NCBI RefSeq assembly: GCF_023078335.1
Contig: NZ_CP095550.1
Coordinates: 868,001-932,000 of the forward strand
Reading direction: 5' to 3'
DNA: 64,000 nucleotides
From: Metabacillus endolithicus
GTDB taxonomy: Bacteria > Bacillota > Bacilli > Bacillales > Bacillaceae
Each line of letters opens with the position of its first letter. Positions within the stretch are counted from its first letter, which is position 1. This document shows positions 50,546 to 60,157 of the stretch, piece by piece. The notes under the pieces are model-generated. The model did not search any database. It saw only the letters and a program-made list of their open reading frames with translations, and was not told the origin of the DNA. The translations under genes were made by a program, and so were the position numbers.

Positions 50546-50978
50546 TTGCTCACCTACCAATTATCTTGTTAAAATTTAAAATTATTAAAATATAATGAAA
50601 GTATTGAATATTATTACATAAAAAATATTCTAATATTGTCGTTTTTTGTCGTAATTAAAGCACTTTCTTTCGACATATTTCGATATTATCACTTTAAACC
50701 TTTACTGCTAACTTGCGTTAAAGAGGTAAATACATTGGGAAACATAGCGGAAAAAGGATCCCACACTCATGCCACCTTTTTTCAGAAAAGCTTCTAATTC
50801 TTTCTCAGAATAATAATCAAAATAATATCCCACTACATTAATAAAAAGTTAACCTTTTTTTATCATTACAATGTTTCATTACGCAGACAAGGAGTTGGTT
50901 ACTTTTTATACCAAGTATCTTTTTTGGAGTAACAAAAAAAGCGATGAAAGTAGATTAACTACCATTCAACGCTTTTTC
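50546..50978. other. app operon upstream region
   Basis: This 433-bp gap holds the presumed app promoter and the mntR terminator. On the minus strand 50708-50846 reads as about 46 stop-free codons ending at TAG, containing GYYFDYYSEKELEAFLKKGG. It has no start or ribosome binding site. It could be a degraded gene tail or chance. Confidence 0.5.
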
Positions 50979-50980
50979 TT
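50934..50980 (-). terminator. Terminator of mntR
   Basis: AAAAAGCG pairs with CGCTTTTT, with partial inner pairing of TGAAAGTAG and CTACCATTCA. On the minus strand a long T-run follows. It touches the mntR stop. Confidence 0.8.
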
Positions 50981-51398
50981 ATTCTTCATTATTTTTTTGT
51001 ATATTCCGTAGTGATTGAATTCTCTCTTCTTTTTCTTCAAAATATTGAACAAGATCTCCAATACGATCGATCGCATTCCAACTGAGATGATGCTCAATAC
51101 CTTCAACATCATTATATATCTTATCCTGATCAACGCCGATAATAGTTAAAAACTGCTCTAACAGCTCATGGCGATAAACTAGTCGTTTTCCTGTTTTCTT
51201 CCCTTTATTCGTTAACACGAGTCCACGATATTTCTCATAAATTAAATACTCATCTTTATCTAATTTCTGAACCATTTTTGTAACGGAGGAGGGATGAACA
51301 GCCAATGCTTCTGCGATATCAGAAACACGTGCATATCCTTTATCTTCAATAAGTAAATATATTTGTTCAATATAATCTTCCATACTTGGTGTTGGCAT
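50979..51398 (-). CDS. mntR: Manganese transport regulator MntR
   Basis: The 139-residue DtxR-family repressor has an N-terminal winged helix ([22 protein letters not shown]) and a dimerisation domain. All known manganese ligands can be placed: Asp8, Glu11, His77, Glu99, Glu102 and His103. ATG with GGAGGGGA. It represses manganese uptake when Mn is replete. It stands alone, with a 400-bp upstream region holding an unusual repeat array. Confidence 0.97.
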   Translation of the reverse strand: MPTPSMEDYIEQIYLLIEDKGYARVSDIAEALAVHPSSVTKMVQKLDKDEYLIYEKYRGLVLTNKGKKTGKRLVYRHELLEQFLTIIGVDQDKIYNDVEGIEHHLSWNAIDRIGDLVQYFEEKEERIQSLRNIQKNNEE

Positions 51399-51578
51399 GT
51401 AGTCCCCTCCAAAATTGCCGATCTTTTTTAAACGAAATCATTACAATTTTACATGAGTTTAAAGGTAATGACAAGGAATATTAGGAAAGCACTCCCAATT
51501 TTATGAGTGAACCTAGTAAAGAACAAATTATTCAAGAGAAAGTAACTTGATTTGTTCATTTTTAGGACATTTCCAGGT

Positions 51579-51622
51579 AATAGATTTTAACATTTAATCT
51601 TGATGTGACATTAAAATCTATT
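51579..51622. repeat. 12-bp perfect inverted repeat
   Basis: AATAGATTTTAA and TTAAAATCTATT are separated by 20 bp. It lies nine bases from the tandem array at 51631-51706 and could be part of the same element. Confidence 0.55.
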
Positions 51623-51630
51623 GCAGGTTC

Positions 51631-51706
51631 TTTTATCTTCGATTTTATCCATTTTATCTTCGATTCCTTAGATTTATCAACGATTAATAGGGTCGTATCT
51701 TCGATT
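51631..51706 (+). repeat. Phased array of four TATCTTCGATT repeats
   Basis: Copies at 51631-51644 and 51652-51665 are identical over 14 bases. TTTATCAACGATT at 51673-51685 and GTATCTTCGATT at 51695-51706 are diverged. The TATC steps are 21, 20 and 21 bp, two helical turns. This is either a degenerate tandem repeat or an array of protein sites. Confidence 0.7.
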
Positions 51707-51758
51707 AGGTATAATTTGATATTTTTTGACACAATCAATTATACTCATCTCCATATAA

Positions 51759-51788
51759 AAAGGACCTGACATTGTCAGATCCTTTTAA
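51759..51788 (-). terminator. Terminator of nrdJ
   Basis: AAAAGGACCTGACA and TGTCAGATCCTTTT form a 14-bp stem with one mismatch and a minimal loop. T-rich sequence follows on the minus strand. Confidence 0.88.
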
Positions 51789-51798
51789 ACGGTTTATA

Positions 51799-54359
51799 TT
51801 ATAAACCGCACTTCAATTGCGCTCCACAGCTCGTACATGTGTTACAGCCGCCTAGATCTTCAACTGTACCTTCACGACAAACCGGGCACTTGTTTCCTAC
51901 TTCATTTCCGATTGTAACATCTGTAGAACGAAGGTCATTAATAGTATCTACAAGGACAACTTTCCCTCTTTCTTTCGACACAACTTCTTCGTCACTATCA
52001 TCAAACGTATTTTCTTCTGCTTTTAATGTTAAAACTTGTGTGTCACGGCTACCATCTACGTAAACAGTACCGCCTTTTGCTCCACCTTTATATAAACGCT
52101 CATACACTTTTTCAACTTGCTCAACTGTGTAACCTTTAGGAGCATTTACCGTTTTACTGATCGAACTATCAATCCAGCGTTGAATAACACATTGTACGTC
52201 AGCATGTGCTTCAGGTGCTAATTCCATGGCTGATACAAACCATGACGGTAAGTTATTTGCATCTGCTTCTGGATGTTGATCTAAATATTCTTGAACGATA
52301 TCTGCTTTTACTTCAATAAACTTCCCTAAACGTCCGCTGCGGAAGTAAGAGAATGAGAAGTAAGGCTCAAGGCCTGTCGCAACGCCAACCATTGTTCCTG
52401 TGGATCCCGTAGGAGCAACAGTTAAAAGATGTGAATTACGAATTCCGTATTTCTTTACACCTTCACGGATATCTTCAGGCATTTTGCTCATAAATCCTGT
52501 TTGTGTGAATGCTTCTCTTAAACGATTTGTTTCTACTTCTTGTTCACCAGTTAAGAACGGGAAACTTCCCTTTTCTTTAGCAAGTTCAATAGATGCACGG
52601 TATGCAGTAGTAGCAATTGTTTCAAATACTTTATCAACTAACTGATTACCTTCTTCTGAGCCGTACTCTGTTTCACAATAGATTAGCAAATCATGAAGAC
52701 CCATTACACCAAGACCTACACGACGCTCACCTAGTGCTTGATGTTTGTTTTCTGGTAAGAAGTATGGAGTTGCATCGATTACGTTATCTTGCATTCTCAC
52801 TCCAACTTCAACTGTTTTTCTAAGCTTGTCGAAGTCAACAGTTTTTGTTTCTTTGTTCGCCATTTCCGCTAAGTTTACCGCTGCTAAGTTACAAACAGAA
52901 TATGGTGCGAGGGGTTGCTCGCCACACGGATTTGTCGCAACAACTTGTTGACCATATGCTTTAGCATTTGTCATGTCGTTTGCATTATCTATAAAGAAAA
53001 TACCCGGCTCTGCTGAATACGTTGCACAAATATTAATTAAGTTCCAAAGCTCTTTTGCTTTGATTCTGCGATAGGTACGAACTTTATACCCTTGTTTTTG
53101 CCACTCACGTACATCGCCCACTTTGTGCCAGTTTTCATTGTATTCGTTCATTTCTTGTTGAGTGTAGCTCTCTACATCTGGGAAACGCAACTCATATTCT
53201 GTATCATTCTCAACTGCTTCCATGAAGTCTTTCGTTAATGTAACAGAAATATTAGCTCCTGTTAAAAACTCAGAATTATGAACAGTGTATGTGCCACCAG
53301 TACGTAATTTCAACTCAGCATCTTTAATGACTTTTTCACTAAAGCCACCTGTGCCTGGAATTTGTTTGTAGTTCACAATTCCTTGATACATATCAATTTC
53401 TTGTTGTGAAAGTGGTGTGAATTTCAATTTATCTTGGGCGTATTTTTTAATTGCTTCATCGCTTGTGTTTTCAATTAGGTATCGTAAAATTCTTGGGTTT
53501 TGCATTTTTGAAATGATGAATTCTATGATGTCAGGATGCCAATCTGCCAGCATGATCATTTGCGCTCCGCGTCTTGATCCACCTTGCTCAACAAGATGAG
53601 TCAACTTAGCAATATCATCTAACCATGAAACAGAACCAGATGATTTTCCGTTAACACCTTTAGCAAGTGTATTACGTGGGCGAAGTGTTGAACCATTTGT
53701 TCCTACACCACCACCGCGGCTCATGATTTCCATTACTTGCTTACGATGCTCTGAGATTCCTTCACGTGAATCTTTCACAAATGGCATTACGTAGCAGTTA
53801 AAGTATGTTACTTCTGTTCCTGCTCCAGCTCCATAAAGAACACGGCCAGCTGGAATAAAGTTTAAATTCACAAGCTCTTGATAGAACTTTTCAAACCATT
53901 CTTGACGTTTTTCCTCCGTTGTTTCAACCGATGCTAATCCCGTTGCATTTCTTTTTGCAATTTGTTCGTAAAAGATTTCAAGTGGTTTTTCAATGACGTC
54001 TAACGAGCGTTTTACGATTCCTGTTTCCACTTCCTCGGCTTGTCTAATGAGTGTTTATACTCCTCTTCGACTAGAACACTTGCCATTTTTGCTTCCCAAT
54101 CAATCGACTTGATATACCCAAGTCCTCTCGCTGGAAATTTAGGGTCTTCTTTAATTGTTAAAACAACGAAGTCCCCTTCAGATAACGTAATTTTTTCCGT
54201 ATCTTTAAATGTGTATCGATCTAGCATAACTAGTCTGGAAACACCCTTATGAGTTAACTTCATATCTTTTGTAATAGGATGAACTTGTGGGAATGCACTG
54301 ATATCTTTATTAAGCTTCTCCACGTCTAAGCTCATCTTCTGCTCAGTAACAACTGTCAT
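51799..54359 (-). pseudogene. nrdJ: Adenosylcobalamin-dependent (class II) ribonucleotide reductase, frameshifted
   Basis: Two frames (54012-54359, 51799-54030) join into about 853 residues. The catalytic barrel has NPCGEQPLAPYSVCNL and the VAPTGSTGTMVG region. The C-terminal tail has a Cys cluster (CPVCREGTVEDLGGCNTCTSC) used for redox or zinc binding. One base must be added at the GG of 54037-54038 to read KPxEVETGIVKRSLDV. B. subtilis lacks this enzyme, but several other Bacillaceae have it. It makes deoxyribonucleotides independently of oxygen and needs B12. Two NrdR boxes lie upstream. Confidence 0.93.
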
Positions 54360-54425
54360 TGTACTACCAACTCCTCTATCTTTCTAGTAAATCTCCTGAT
54401 TTAATTTATCATATTCAAATGTATT

Positions 54426-54474
54426 ATTCAATATATAGTGTCTACTTTCTCACAAACAATACTACATATAGTTT
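54426..54474 (-). promoter_or_regulatory. Paired NrdR boxes upstream of nrdJ
   Basis: On the minus strand ACACTATATATTGAAT (54426-54441) and AAACTATATGTAGTAT (54459-54474) fit the NrdR consensus acaCwAtATaTwGtgt in the central positions. Their centres are 33 bp apart, about three helical turns, the usual arrangement. This predicts NrdR repression of nrdJ. Confidence 0.75.
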
Positions 54475-54702
54475 TTAGGTCAACTATTTTTCATTTTGTC
54501 AAATTGATAACTTATTAAAAAAGAAAGCAAATGAAAGGTTTAGAATGATTTATGAGTAAAAAAGGGGATTTTTGAAGAATTTTGTCACTTGCAAGGTGTT
54601 TTGTGTCGGAAAATGTTGCCATATCAGGCTTTTATTAATTTTTGTTTTGAAAAATTACTTTTCGTCAAAGTTCTACAAGTCTGACTTCTTCTAAAATAAT
54701 AA

Positions 54703-54729
54703 AGGACGCAATCTTATAAGATTACGCCA
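54703..54729 (-). terminator. Terminator of lipM
   Basis: CGCAATCTTA and TAAGATTACG form a near-perfect stem with almost no loop. On the minus strand CTTTATTATTTT follows. Placed 10 bp after lipM. Confidence 0.75.
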
Positions 54730-54738
54730 CATCATCAT

Positions 54739-55575
54739 TTACCTTTTAAAATTCCACTCATCACTTTCATACTTTTTCTTAGCAATTTCATTTACATAAG
54801 CTTCTTCTTCACTTGTTAATGTATAAGGCTCAAGCTCTATATCAAGGCCCTTTTCAAAGCCTTCTTTAAATGCCTTTTTCGCCTCATCAATTGTAACTGG
54901 TTCATCTCGAAGCTCATTTGTCGCCACTGCTTTATTTTTAAAAGCACGCTGCATTCTCTCTTTCACACGATCATTAGGATACTTGAATAAGTCAAATAAC
55001 ATATCTTCATCAAGATCTAGTAGTATCGATCCATGCTGAAGGATCACACCCTTTTGACGTGTTTGTGCACTTCCTGCAACTTTACGCCCCTCAACAACAA
55101 GCTCATACCATGATGGGGCATCGAAGCAAACAGCCGAGCGAGGTGATTTCAAGCCAGCCTTTTCTTCATCTGTACGTGGTATTGCAAAATACGCATCAAG
55201 ACCAAGGTTTTTAAAGCCTTCTAGTATCCCTTCAGATATCACTCTGTAAGCCTCTGTTACAGTTTTAGGCATTTCAGGGTGCTCCTCAGAAACAATGACA
55301 CTATATGTAAGTTCCCGGTCGTGAAGTACTCCTCTTCCACCTGTTGGTCTTCTCACAAACCCTAGACCATATTTTTTTACAGCTTCTAAATCAATTTCTT
55401 TTTCTACCTTTTGAAAATATCCAATTGAAAGAGTTGCCGGATTCCAACCATAAAACCGTATTGTTGGAGGAATCTTTCCTTCACTATGCCATTCTAAAAG
55501 CGCTTCATCCAAAGCCATATTATATGCTGGTGAACAATTACCAGAATCAATGTATCTCCAAACTTCTTTAATCAT
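54739..55575 (-). CDS. lipM: Octanoyl-[GcvH] transferase LipM
   Basis: The 278-residue octanoyltransferase moves octanoate from ACP to GcvH in Bacillus lipoate synthesis. It has [18 protein letters not shown], the catalytic Cys in [12 protein letters not shown] and the Lys in [15 protein letters not shown] chose the ATG at 55575 (GAGGGTT upstream, family-like [12 protein letters not shown]) over 55596. Its product supports BkdB and the glycine cleavage system. Confidence 0.95.
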   Translation of the reverse strand: MIKEVWRYIDSGNCSPAYNMALDEALLEWHSEGKIPPTIRFYGWNPATLSIGYFQKVEKEIDLEAVKKYGLGFVRRPTGGRGVLHDRELTYSVIVSEEHPEMPKTVTEAYRVISEGILEGFKNLGLDAYFAIPRTDEEKAGLKSPRSAVCFDAPSWYELVVEGRKVAGSAQTRQKGVILQHGSILLDLDEDMLFDLFKYPNDRVKERMQRAFKNKAVATNELRDEPVTIDEAKKAFKEGFEKGLDIELEPYTLTSEEEAYVNEIAKKKYESDEWNFKR

Positions 55576-55759
55576 CTTGTAACCCTCTTTGTTCATTAAT
55601 TTTACTTTTTTAGTCTAGCAGAACTTTTTAAAGAAGAAAATAATAATGCATGTAACCTGATGACATTTCAGACAAGCTCTTATATAATAATAGAAGTCTT
55701 ATAAGAGTTCTTATGAGCTTACAAACAAAGATCACACTAAATTAAAGGGGTCGAGAATA

Positions 55760-56140
55760 TTGACAACAACTATTTTATTAATCATTTTAGCAGCCGCTCT
55801 GATTGCGTACACTGCTTTTAATTTTTTCTACCAACGTAAAATAATGAAGCAATTACCTGAAGAAGATTTCCGTGCAGGCTATCGTAAAGCACAATTAATC
55901 GATGTACGTGAGCCAAATGAGTTTGAAGGTGGACATATTCTTGGAGCTAGAAATATCCCACTTTCTCAGTTACGTCAACGTTCAAAAGAAATTCGCCCAG
56001 ATAAACCAGTCTACCTATACTGCCAAAACACAGTTCGTAGTGGTCGTGCAGCACAAATGCTGAAGCGTAAAGGCTATAATGACTTAAACTGCTTAAAAGG
56101 TGGTTATAAAAACTGGACAGGTAAAGTTAAAAAGAAATAA
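55760..56140 (+). CDS. yqhL: Membrane-anchored rhodanese-like protein YqhL
   Basis: The 126-residue protein has one N-terminal membrane helix (residues 3-22) and a single rhodanese domain with DVREPNEFEGGHILGA. The active-site Cys is in YLYCQNTVRSG. The start is TTG with AAAGGGG. It is divergent from lipM, as in B. subtilis. A sulfur-transfer role is likely but the partner is unknown. Confidence 0.92.
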   Translation: MTTTILLIILAAALIAYTAFNFFYQRKIMKQLPEEDFRAGYRKAQLIDVREPNEFEGGHILGARNIPLSQLRQRSKEIRPDKPVYLYCQNTVRSGRAAQMLKRKGYNDLNCLKGGYKNWTGKVKKK

Positions 56141-56158
56141 TAGATAAAACAAACCTAC

Positions 56159-56228
56159 AAGAAGCGACTAGCAACACGCATACCTAAACCACAGTTTGGG
56201 ATGTGAGTGTCAGTCTGCTTCTTTTTTA
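56159..56228 (+). terminator. Large terminator hairpin after yqhL
   Basis: An imperfect stem of more than 20 bp runs from GAAGCGACT at 56161 to AGTCTGCTTC at 56212-56221. It is followed by seven T. Stem interruptions are small. Confidence 0.8.
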
Positions 56229-56254
56229 TTTATTTCCTATTGAGGAGTGATGAT

Positions 56255-58087
56255 TTGAAGTTTATAGATAGTTTATTCTTTCTTATTCGGCAACCAAAGA
56301 TTGTTCTGATCCCAATTCTTTTAGATGTCTTGTTAACTCTCCTTATAACCACAGGAGCATTGTGGGGGTTTACTATTTTTGATTCACTAGAATTTACAAT
56401 AGGGAACCCTATCCAACCCTTTCAACCTACTGGAACATATCCAATCTGGATACCACAGATTAGTGATTTAAAAGTGCCTGCAGGATTTATTCATTCCACA
56501 CTCGATTATAACGTAGCGTTATCACTTATCATCACGACTGCATTTTTTGTTATCAAAAGCTTTTTGATAGGTGCTTATTTAGGGAGTTTAAAATCAGCAC
56601 TCACTAAAGAAAAAACAATGATCATTCATGAAGGCCGATCTTATTTTAAGCGTTTTTTTCTACTACATATCCTGTTCGCAATTATAATGGTAGTAGTAAT
56701 TATACTAGGTTCATTTATAGGTCCATTTGTGATTATTTTATTTCTATTGACTATCCCGTATATACTTACTCCATACGTCGTTGTTTTAGAGGATTGTGAT
56801 ATCACGGAGGCACTTGGTGAATCAAAAAATTTAGTACGGCAGCATTTTTGGTTTTTACTGAGATTTGCTCTTTTACTAATATTTATTACGTTTTTGCTCA
56901 CGTTGTCATTACAAACTCTACCGAAGTCTGTAATCTATATCACGCTACTCATCGTTTATCCTTTTATAGGCTCAGCAGCCATCCTTACTGTTATGGGGCG
57001 TTTATATGAAAGGGACGAGGAAGAAGAACCAAAGGAAATTAAAGATAAAATTAAGCTACCATTCCTGCTTGCCTGCTATTTTGTTCTATTTTCCTTACCA
57101 TTTCTTGGGGCAAATTTAGCAAAAGGTGAATACCTTATGTTTTTAGATTTCTCAGAAAAACAAACATTTGGAGGACTTTCTTATAGATCTGCAAATGGAT
57201 ACATTCTAGATAACACGTTTCCAACATATGAATGGCATAATGATGAGAAAATTAAAATAAAATTATCGCTTCCTTCATTAGAAAATGAACCGGAAAAAAT
57301 ATCGGGAACAGGTACAGTCAGTATAGTAACTTCAGCTAATGGTGGAGAGCATGAAATAAAGAATGTAGACTTTATTTATACATTACATAAATCAATCATT
57401 AATGACACCATCTATTACCGAAATTCTCAACAAGAGTCTATCTCGCTGTTAAATTGGGAAAGTGACATTCCACAGCCAGCTGTAACAATGATGGTTAATA
57501 ACGATGGAAACGATGTGTTCTTTTATTTATCAGAGTTTAGTCACCCTCAAGACGGAGCTTTTGGATTTCAACAAACAGAAACATACTTTGATGTTAATGA
57601 AACAGGCGAGATATTCTTACCGATCAGAAATGATACGATCATGTACAGCTATCCTTATTATTGGTTTTCAACTGAATGGACGAAAGAAAAGGTCAGCTCA
57701 TTTTTTGACAGTAAAAATAACTATAGTGCGTACCATCTAAACGATCCAGGCTTTCAAATAGCCTCACTTATACGGGAAGGCTCATATCAGACAATTATCA
57801 GAATTGCGCCTAACTTAACAGAGCAAAATATTCAGCATAACTTAGATGAATGGAAAACACGTTGGGAAGGCTTTTTTGAAGATCAATATGGAAACTTAAC
57901 GTTATCAGAGTATTTAATGTATACGAGTAAGTCAGCTACTTACGAAGGATTTGAATCTCATGCCATAACTGAGAATGGGAAAGAATACTATGAAAGAAAC
58001 ATCTCATTTCCTACTGCTCAGTTAAAGGTTCGCTATAGTGTGAATGAAGATGGACAATTCGAAGAACTTTATATAATAGAAGAATAA
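56255..58087 (+). CDS. Large membrane protein of unknown function
   Basis: I do not recognise this 610-residue protein. The N-terminal 290 residues have about seven predicted membrane helices, including a charged cytoplasmic loop (RDEEEEPKEIKDKIK). After a final helix near 278-295, the last 310 residues are hydrophilic, rich in aromatic and acidic residues, and probably extracytoplasmic. The TTG at 56255 is chosen because GAGGAG precedes it; an in-frame start at 56207 overlaps the upstream terminator. It is not part of the B. subtilis order around yqhL, so it may be lineage-specific. It precedes a CNNM-type transporter gene. Confidence 0.75.
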   Translation: MKFIDSLFFLIRQPKIVLIPILLDVLLTLLITTGALWGFTIFDSLEFTIGNPIQPFQPTGTYPIWIPQISDLKVPAGFIHSTLDYNVALSLIITTAFFVIKSFLIGAYLGSLKSALTKEKTMIIHEGRSYFKRFFLLHILFAIIMVVVIILGSFIGPFVIILFLLTIPYILTPYVVVLEDCDITEALGESKNLVRQHFWFLLRFALLLIFITFLLTLSLQTLPKSVIYITLLIVYPFIGSAAILTVMGRLYERDEEEEPKEIKDKIKLPFLLACYFVLFSLPFLGANLAKGEYLMFLDFSEKQTFGGLSYRSANGYILDNTFPTYEWHNDEKIKIKLSLPSLENEPEKISGTGTVSIVTSANGGEHEIKNVDFIYTLHKSIINDTIYYRNSQQESISLLNWESDIPQPAVTMMVNNDGNDVFFYLSEFSHPQDGAFGFQQTETYFDVNETGEIFLPIRNDTIMYSYPYYWFSTEWTKEKVSSFFDSKNNYSAYHLNDPGFQIASLIREGSYQTIIRIAPNLTEQNIQHNLDEWKTRWEGFFEDQYGNLTLSEYLMYTSKSATYEGFESHAITENGKEYYERNISFPTAQLKVRYSVNEDGQFEELYIIEE

Positions 58088-58193
58088 TTTTTTTCATAAA
58101 ATCCTTACAGATTAATCGACTTTTTCCGCTAAAATCGATAAGATAAGAAAAGGTAAAAAATTTTCAGTTTCAATTTGTTGGAGGAATAACATT

Positions 58194-59435
58194 TTGCTTA
58201 TAGCTATAGCGTTTTTTCTATTTATGTCTTTTTTCTTATCAGGAAGTGAAACTGCTTTAACAGCTGTTAATAAAATGAAATTAAAGAGCAGAGCAGAAAA
58301 TAATGATAAGAAATCGCAAAAATTACTTGATCTCGTTTCCAGGCCTGATGAATTAATCACAGGCATATTAATCGGTAATAACATTGCAAACATTATGCTT
58401 CCAACCCTTGTGACCATTATCGCACTTAAATATGGAATTAGTGTCGGAATTGCAACAACAGTTTTAACTGTTGTTTTAATCATCTTTGCGGAAGTATTAC
58501 CTAAATCTATTGCTGCTACATTTGCAGATAAGATTGCTTATACTGTTTTTCCAGTGATAAGAATTATCCTGTTTTTGTTTAAGCCTTTGATTTTCCTTTT
58601 ATCAAGGTTCACGAGAATCGTCATTAACAAACTTTCAAACGATGAAGAAAAAACTGCTTCGATCTCTAGAGAAGAGCTCATTACAATGGTAAATATCGCA
58701 ACATCAGAAGGAATTCTTCAAACGGATGAAGAACAGCGAATTAAAGGAGCAATTGACTTTTATGATCTGGATGTTCGAGATGCTCTTAAAGTCCCTCGAA
58801 CAGAGATACAAGGAATCTCATCAGGATCAACCTTTGAAGAAGCACGTGAAATCGTCTTAGAAGGAAGTCATACTCGCTATCCTGTTTACAAAGAAAGCAT
58901 GGACCATATCGTCGGAGTACTACATTCAAAATCTCTTCTATCCTGGTCCTTAGAACCACATAAAAAATTAGAAGATTTTATTGATGATGATCCTCTTTTC
59001 GTATTTGAATTTCACTCCATTGAAAAGGTCTTTAAATTAATGTTGAAAAAACAACGACATTTAGCAATTGTTCTCGATGAATATGGCGGTACAAAAGGTA
59101 TTTTGAGTCACGAGGATATTATTGAAGCAATGATTGGACAGGAAATAAAAGATGAAACCGATCAGGATGAAGAAATACTAATTGAAGAATTAACTGATTA
59201 TCATATTATTTGTAATGGAAAACTTGCATTACGACGTTTAAATGAAGTGTTTAAAACGAAAATACCTGAACAAGAAGATATTCTTACAGGGTTTTTACTA
59301 AAAGAAATGGGACGTTTTCCAGATGAAGAAGAAACATATGAATACCATCACCTTCATTTTGAAGTGTTGAACGTTGAGGATAATAAATTAAAGAAAATTA
59401 AAATTACAAAAAAAGTCGTACCAGACGAATCATAA
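58194..59435 (+). CDS. CNNM/CorC-type hemolysin family transporter
   Basis: The 413-residue protein has a DUF21/CNNM domain with four helices (residues 1-150), including the SGSETALTAVNK motif. Two CBS domains follow (around 205-325) and a C-terminal CorC_HlyC domain (around 335-410). These proteins are linked to magnesium or divalent-cation efflux. The start is TTG with TTGGAGG at good spacing. B. subtilis has several such paralogues (yhdP, yrkA, yqhB, yugS); I cannot say which is the orthologue. Confidence 0.88.
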   Translation: MLIAIAFFLFMSFFLSGSETALTAVNKMKLKSRAENNDKKSQKLLDLVSRPDELITGILIGNNIANIMLPTLVTIIALKYGISVGIATTVLTVVLIIFAEVLPKSIAATFADKIAYTVFPVIRIILFLFKPLIFLLSRFTRIVINKLSNDEEKTASISREELITMVNIATSEGILQTDEEQRIKGAIDFYDLDVRDALKVPRTEIQGISSGSTFEEAREIVLEGSHTRYPVYKESMDHIVGVLHSKSLLSWSLEPHKKLEDFIDDDPLFVFEFHSIEKVFKLMLKKQRHLAIVLDEYGGTKGILSHEDIIEAMIGQEIKDETDQDEEILIEELTDYHIICNGKLALRRLNEVFKTKIPEQEDILTGFLLKEMGRFPDEEETYEYHHLHFEVLNVEDNKLKKIKITKKVVPDES

Positions 59436-59447
59436 CTGATACATATC

Positions 59448-59475
59448 AAAAGGCCGCAAAATTTTGCGGCCTTTT
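59448..59475. terminator. Perfect 28-bp palindromic terminator
   Basis: AAAAGGCCGCAAAA faces its exact complement TTTTGCGGCCTTTT with no spacer. It lies between convergent genes and works in both directions. Confidence 0.92.
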
Positions 59476-59479
59476 CCCA

Positions 59480-60157
59480 TTATCTTGCAAAACTTAATAT
59501 TTGTTTCAAAAAACCTAATCCTGATTTTTGCTCCTGTTTCATTCGTTCTGATCTGTATTGATGTTCCCTCACAAATGTTAAGAAGCGTTCTTCACGTTCA
59601 TCTGTTTTCTTTTGAGCAAGCTCCCTTTCAACTTCTATTTCTTCCTTATATGAAGCTCTTTCCGCTTCAGCAGTGACCGCTAAGCTTGTAATCATATCCT
59701 GAACATCAGAAAACTCAAATCTTGCCACTTCTGTTTGTAGTTTTGCTGTTTCCGTAATTTTCTCGCTAACAGATGAAACCACATTTTTTTCTAACTTTTC
59801 AAGACGTTCGTCAAGCTTTAGCATGTTTTGAACTTCTTGTGATTCAATAAATGACGTAATTTTTGATAGTGTTTCTTGTAATTCTGTAGCATCATTTCCT
59901 TCTTGTACTGAAGATGTACTCGTTGTTCTTTGATTTTGCAAAAGCTGTTTAATGGTTTGTGTATCCATATTACTATCCTTAAACGCTTTTACCTTTTGGA
60001 AAAACTCAATATTTTCTGCTGTAAACAGCCTAGCGTTTTTATCATCTCTCTTAATTGAAATTAAATCTGAATACTCTTCTTCCCATTGCTTTAAAATGAA
60101 CACCTTTTCACCTACAAGCGAAGCCGCCTTCGATATCGTTATATACTTTGCTGCCAA
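59480..60157 (-). CDS. MerR-like DNA-binding protein with coiled coil and amphipathic tail
   Basis: The 225-residue protein has an N-terminal MerR-type helix-turn-helix (about 1-65: ISKAASLVG, ARLFTAENIEFF). A long coiled-coil region follows (about 85-205), and the protein ends in a short amphipathic tail GFLKQILSFAR. This layout resembles RacA-type and DUF3967-type proteins that tether DNA or plasmids to membranes. The start is unclear: TTG at 60157, or GTG at 60166 or TTG at 60169, all near AAAGG. A 0A box and sigma-H-like promoter lie upstream. Function inferred only. Confidence 0.7.
   Translation of the reverse strand: MAAKYITISKAASLVGEKVFILKQWEEEYSDLISIKRDDKNARLFTAENIEFFQKVKAFKDSNMDTQTIKQLLQNQRTTSTSSVQEGNDATELQETLSKITSFIESQEVQNMLKLDERLEKLEKNVVSSVSEKITETAKLQTEVARFEFSDVQDMITSLAVTAEAERASYKEEIEVERELAQKKTDEREERFLTFVREHQYRSERMKQEQKSGLGFLKQILSFAR

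Larger units (their letters stand above)
51399..51798. other. mntR upstream region with repeat structures
   Basis: This 400-bp gap contains a 12-bp perfect inverted repeat (51579-51622). Four copies of a TATCttCGATT motif at 20-21 bp intervals (51631-51706) and the nrdJ terminator (51759-51788) are also here. The near side must hold the mntR promoter. No reading frame with a ribosome binding site was found. Confidence 0.6.
54360..54738. other. nrdJ upstream region
   Basis: This 379-bp gap holds the paired NrdR boxes and nrdJ promoter on one side and the lipM terminator on the other. I searched by eye for a cobalamin riboswitch and saw none. Confidence 0.65.

Noticed and set aside
54360..54738. 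Possible cobalamin riboswitch before nrdJ
   Set aside because: No B12-box-like conserved core could be seen; NrdR boxes explain regulation better.
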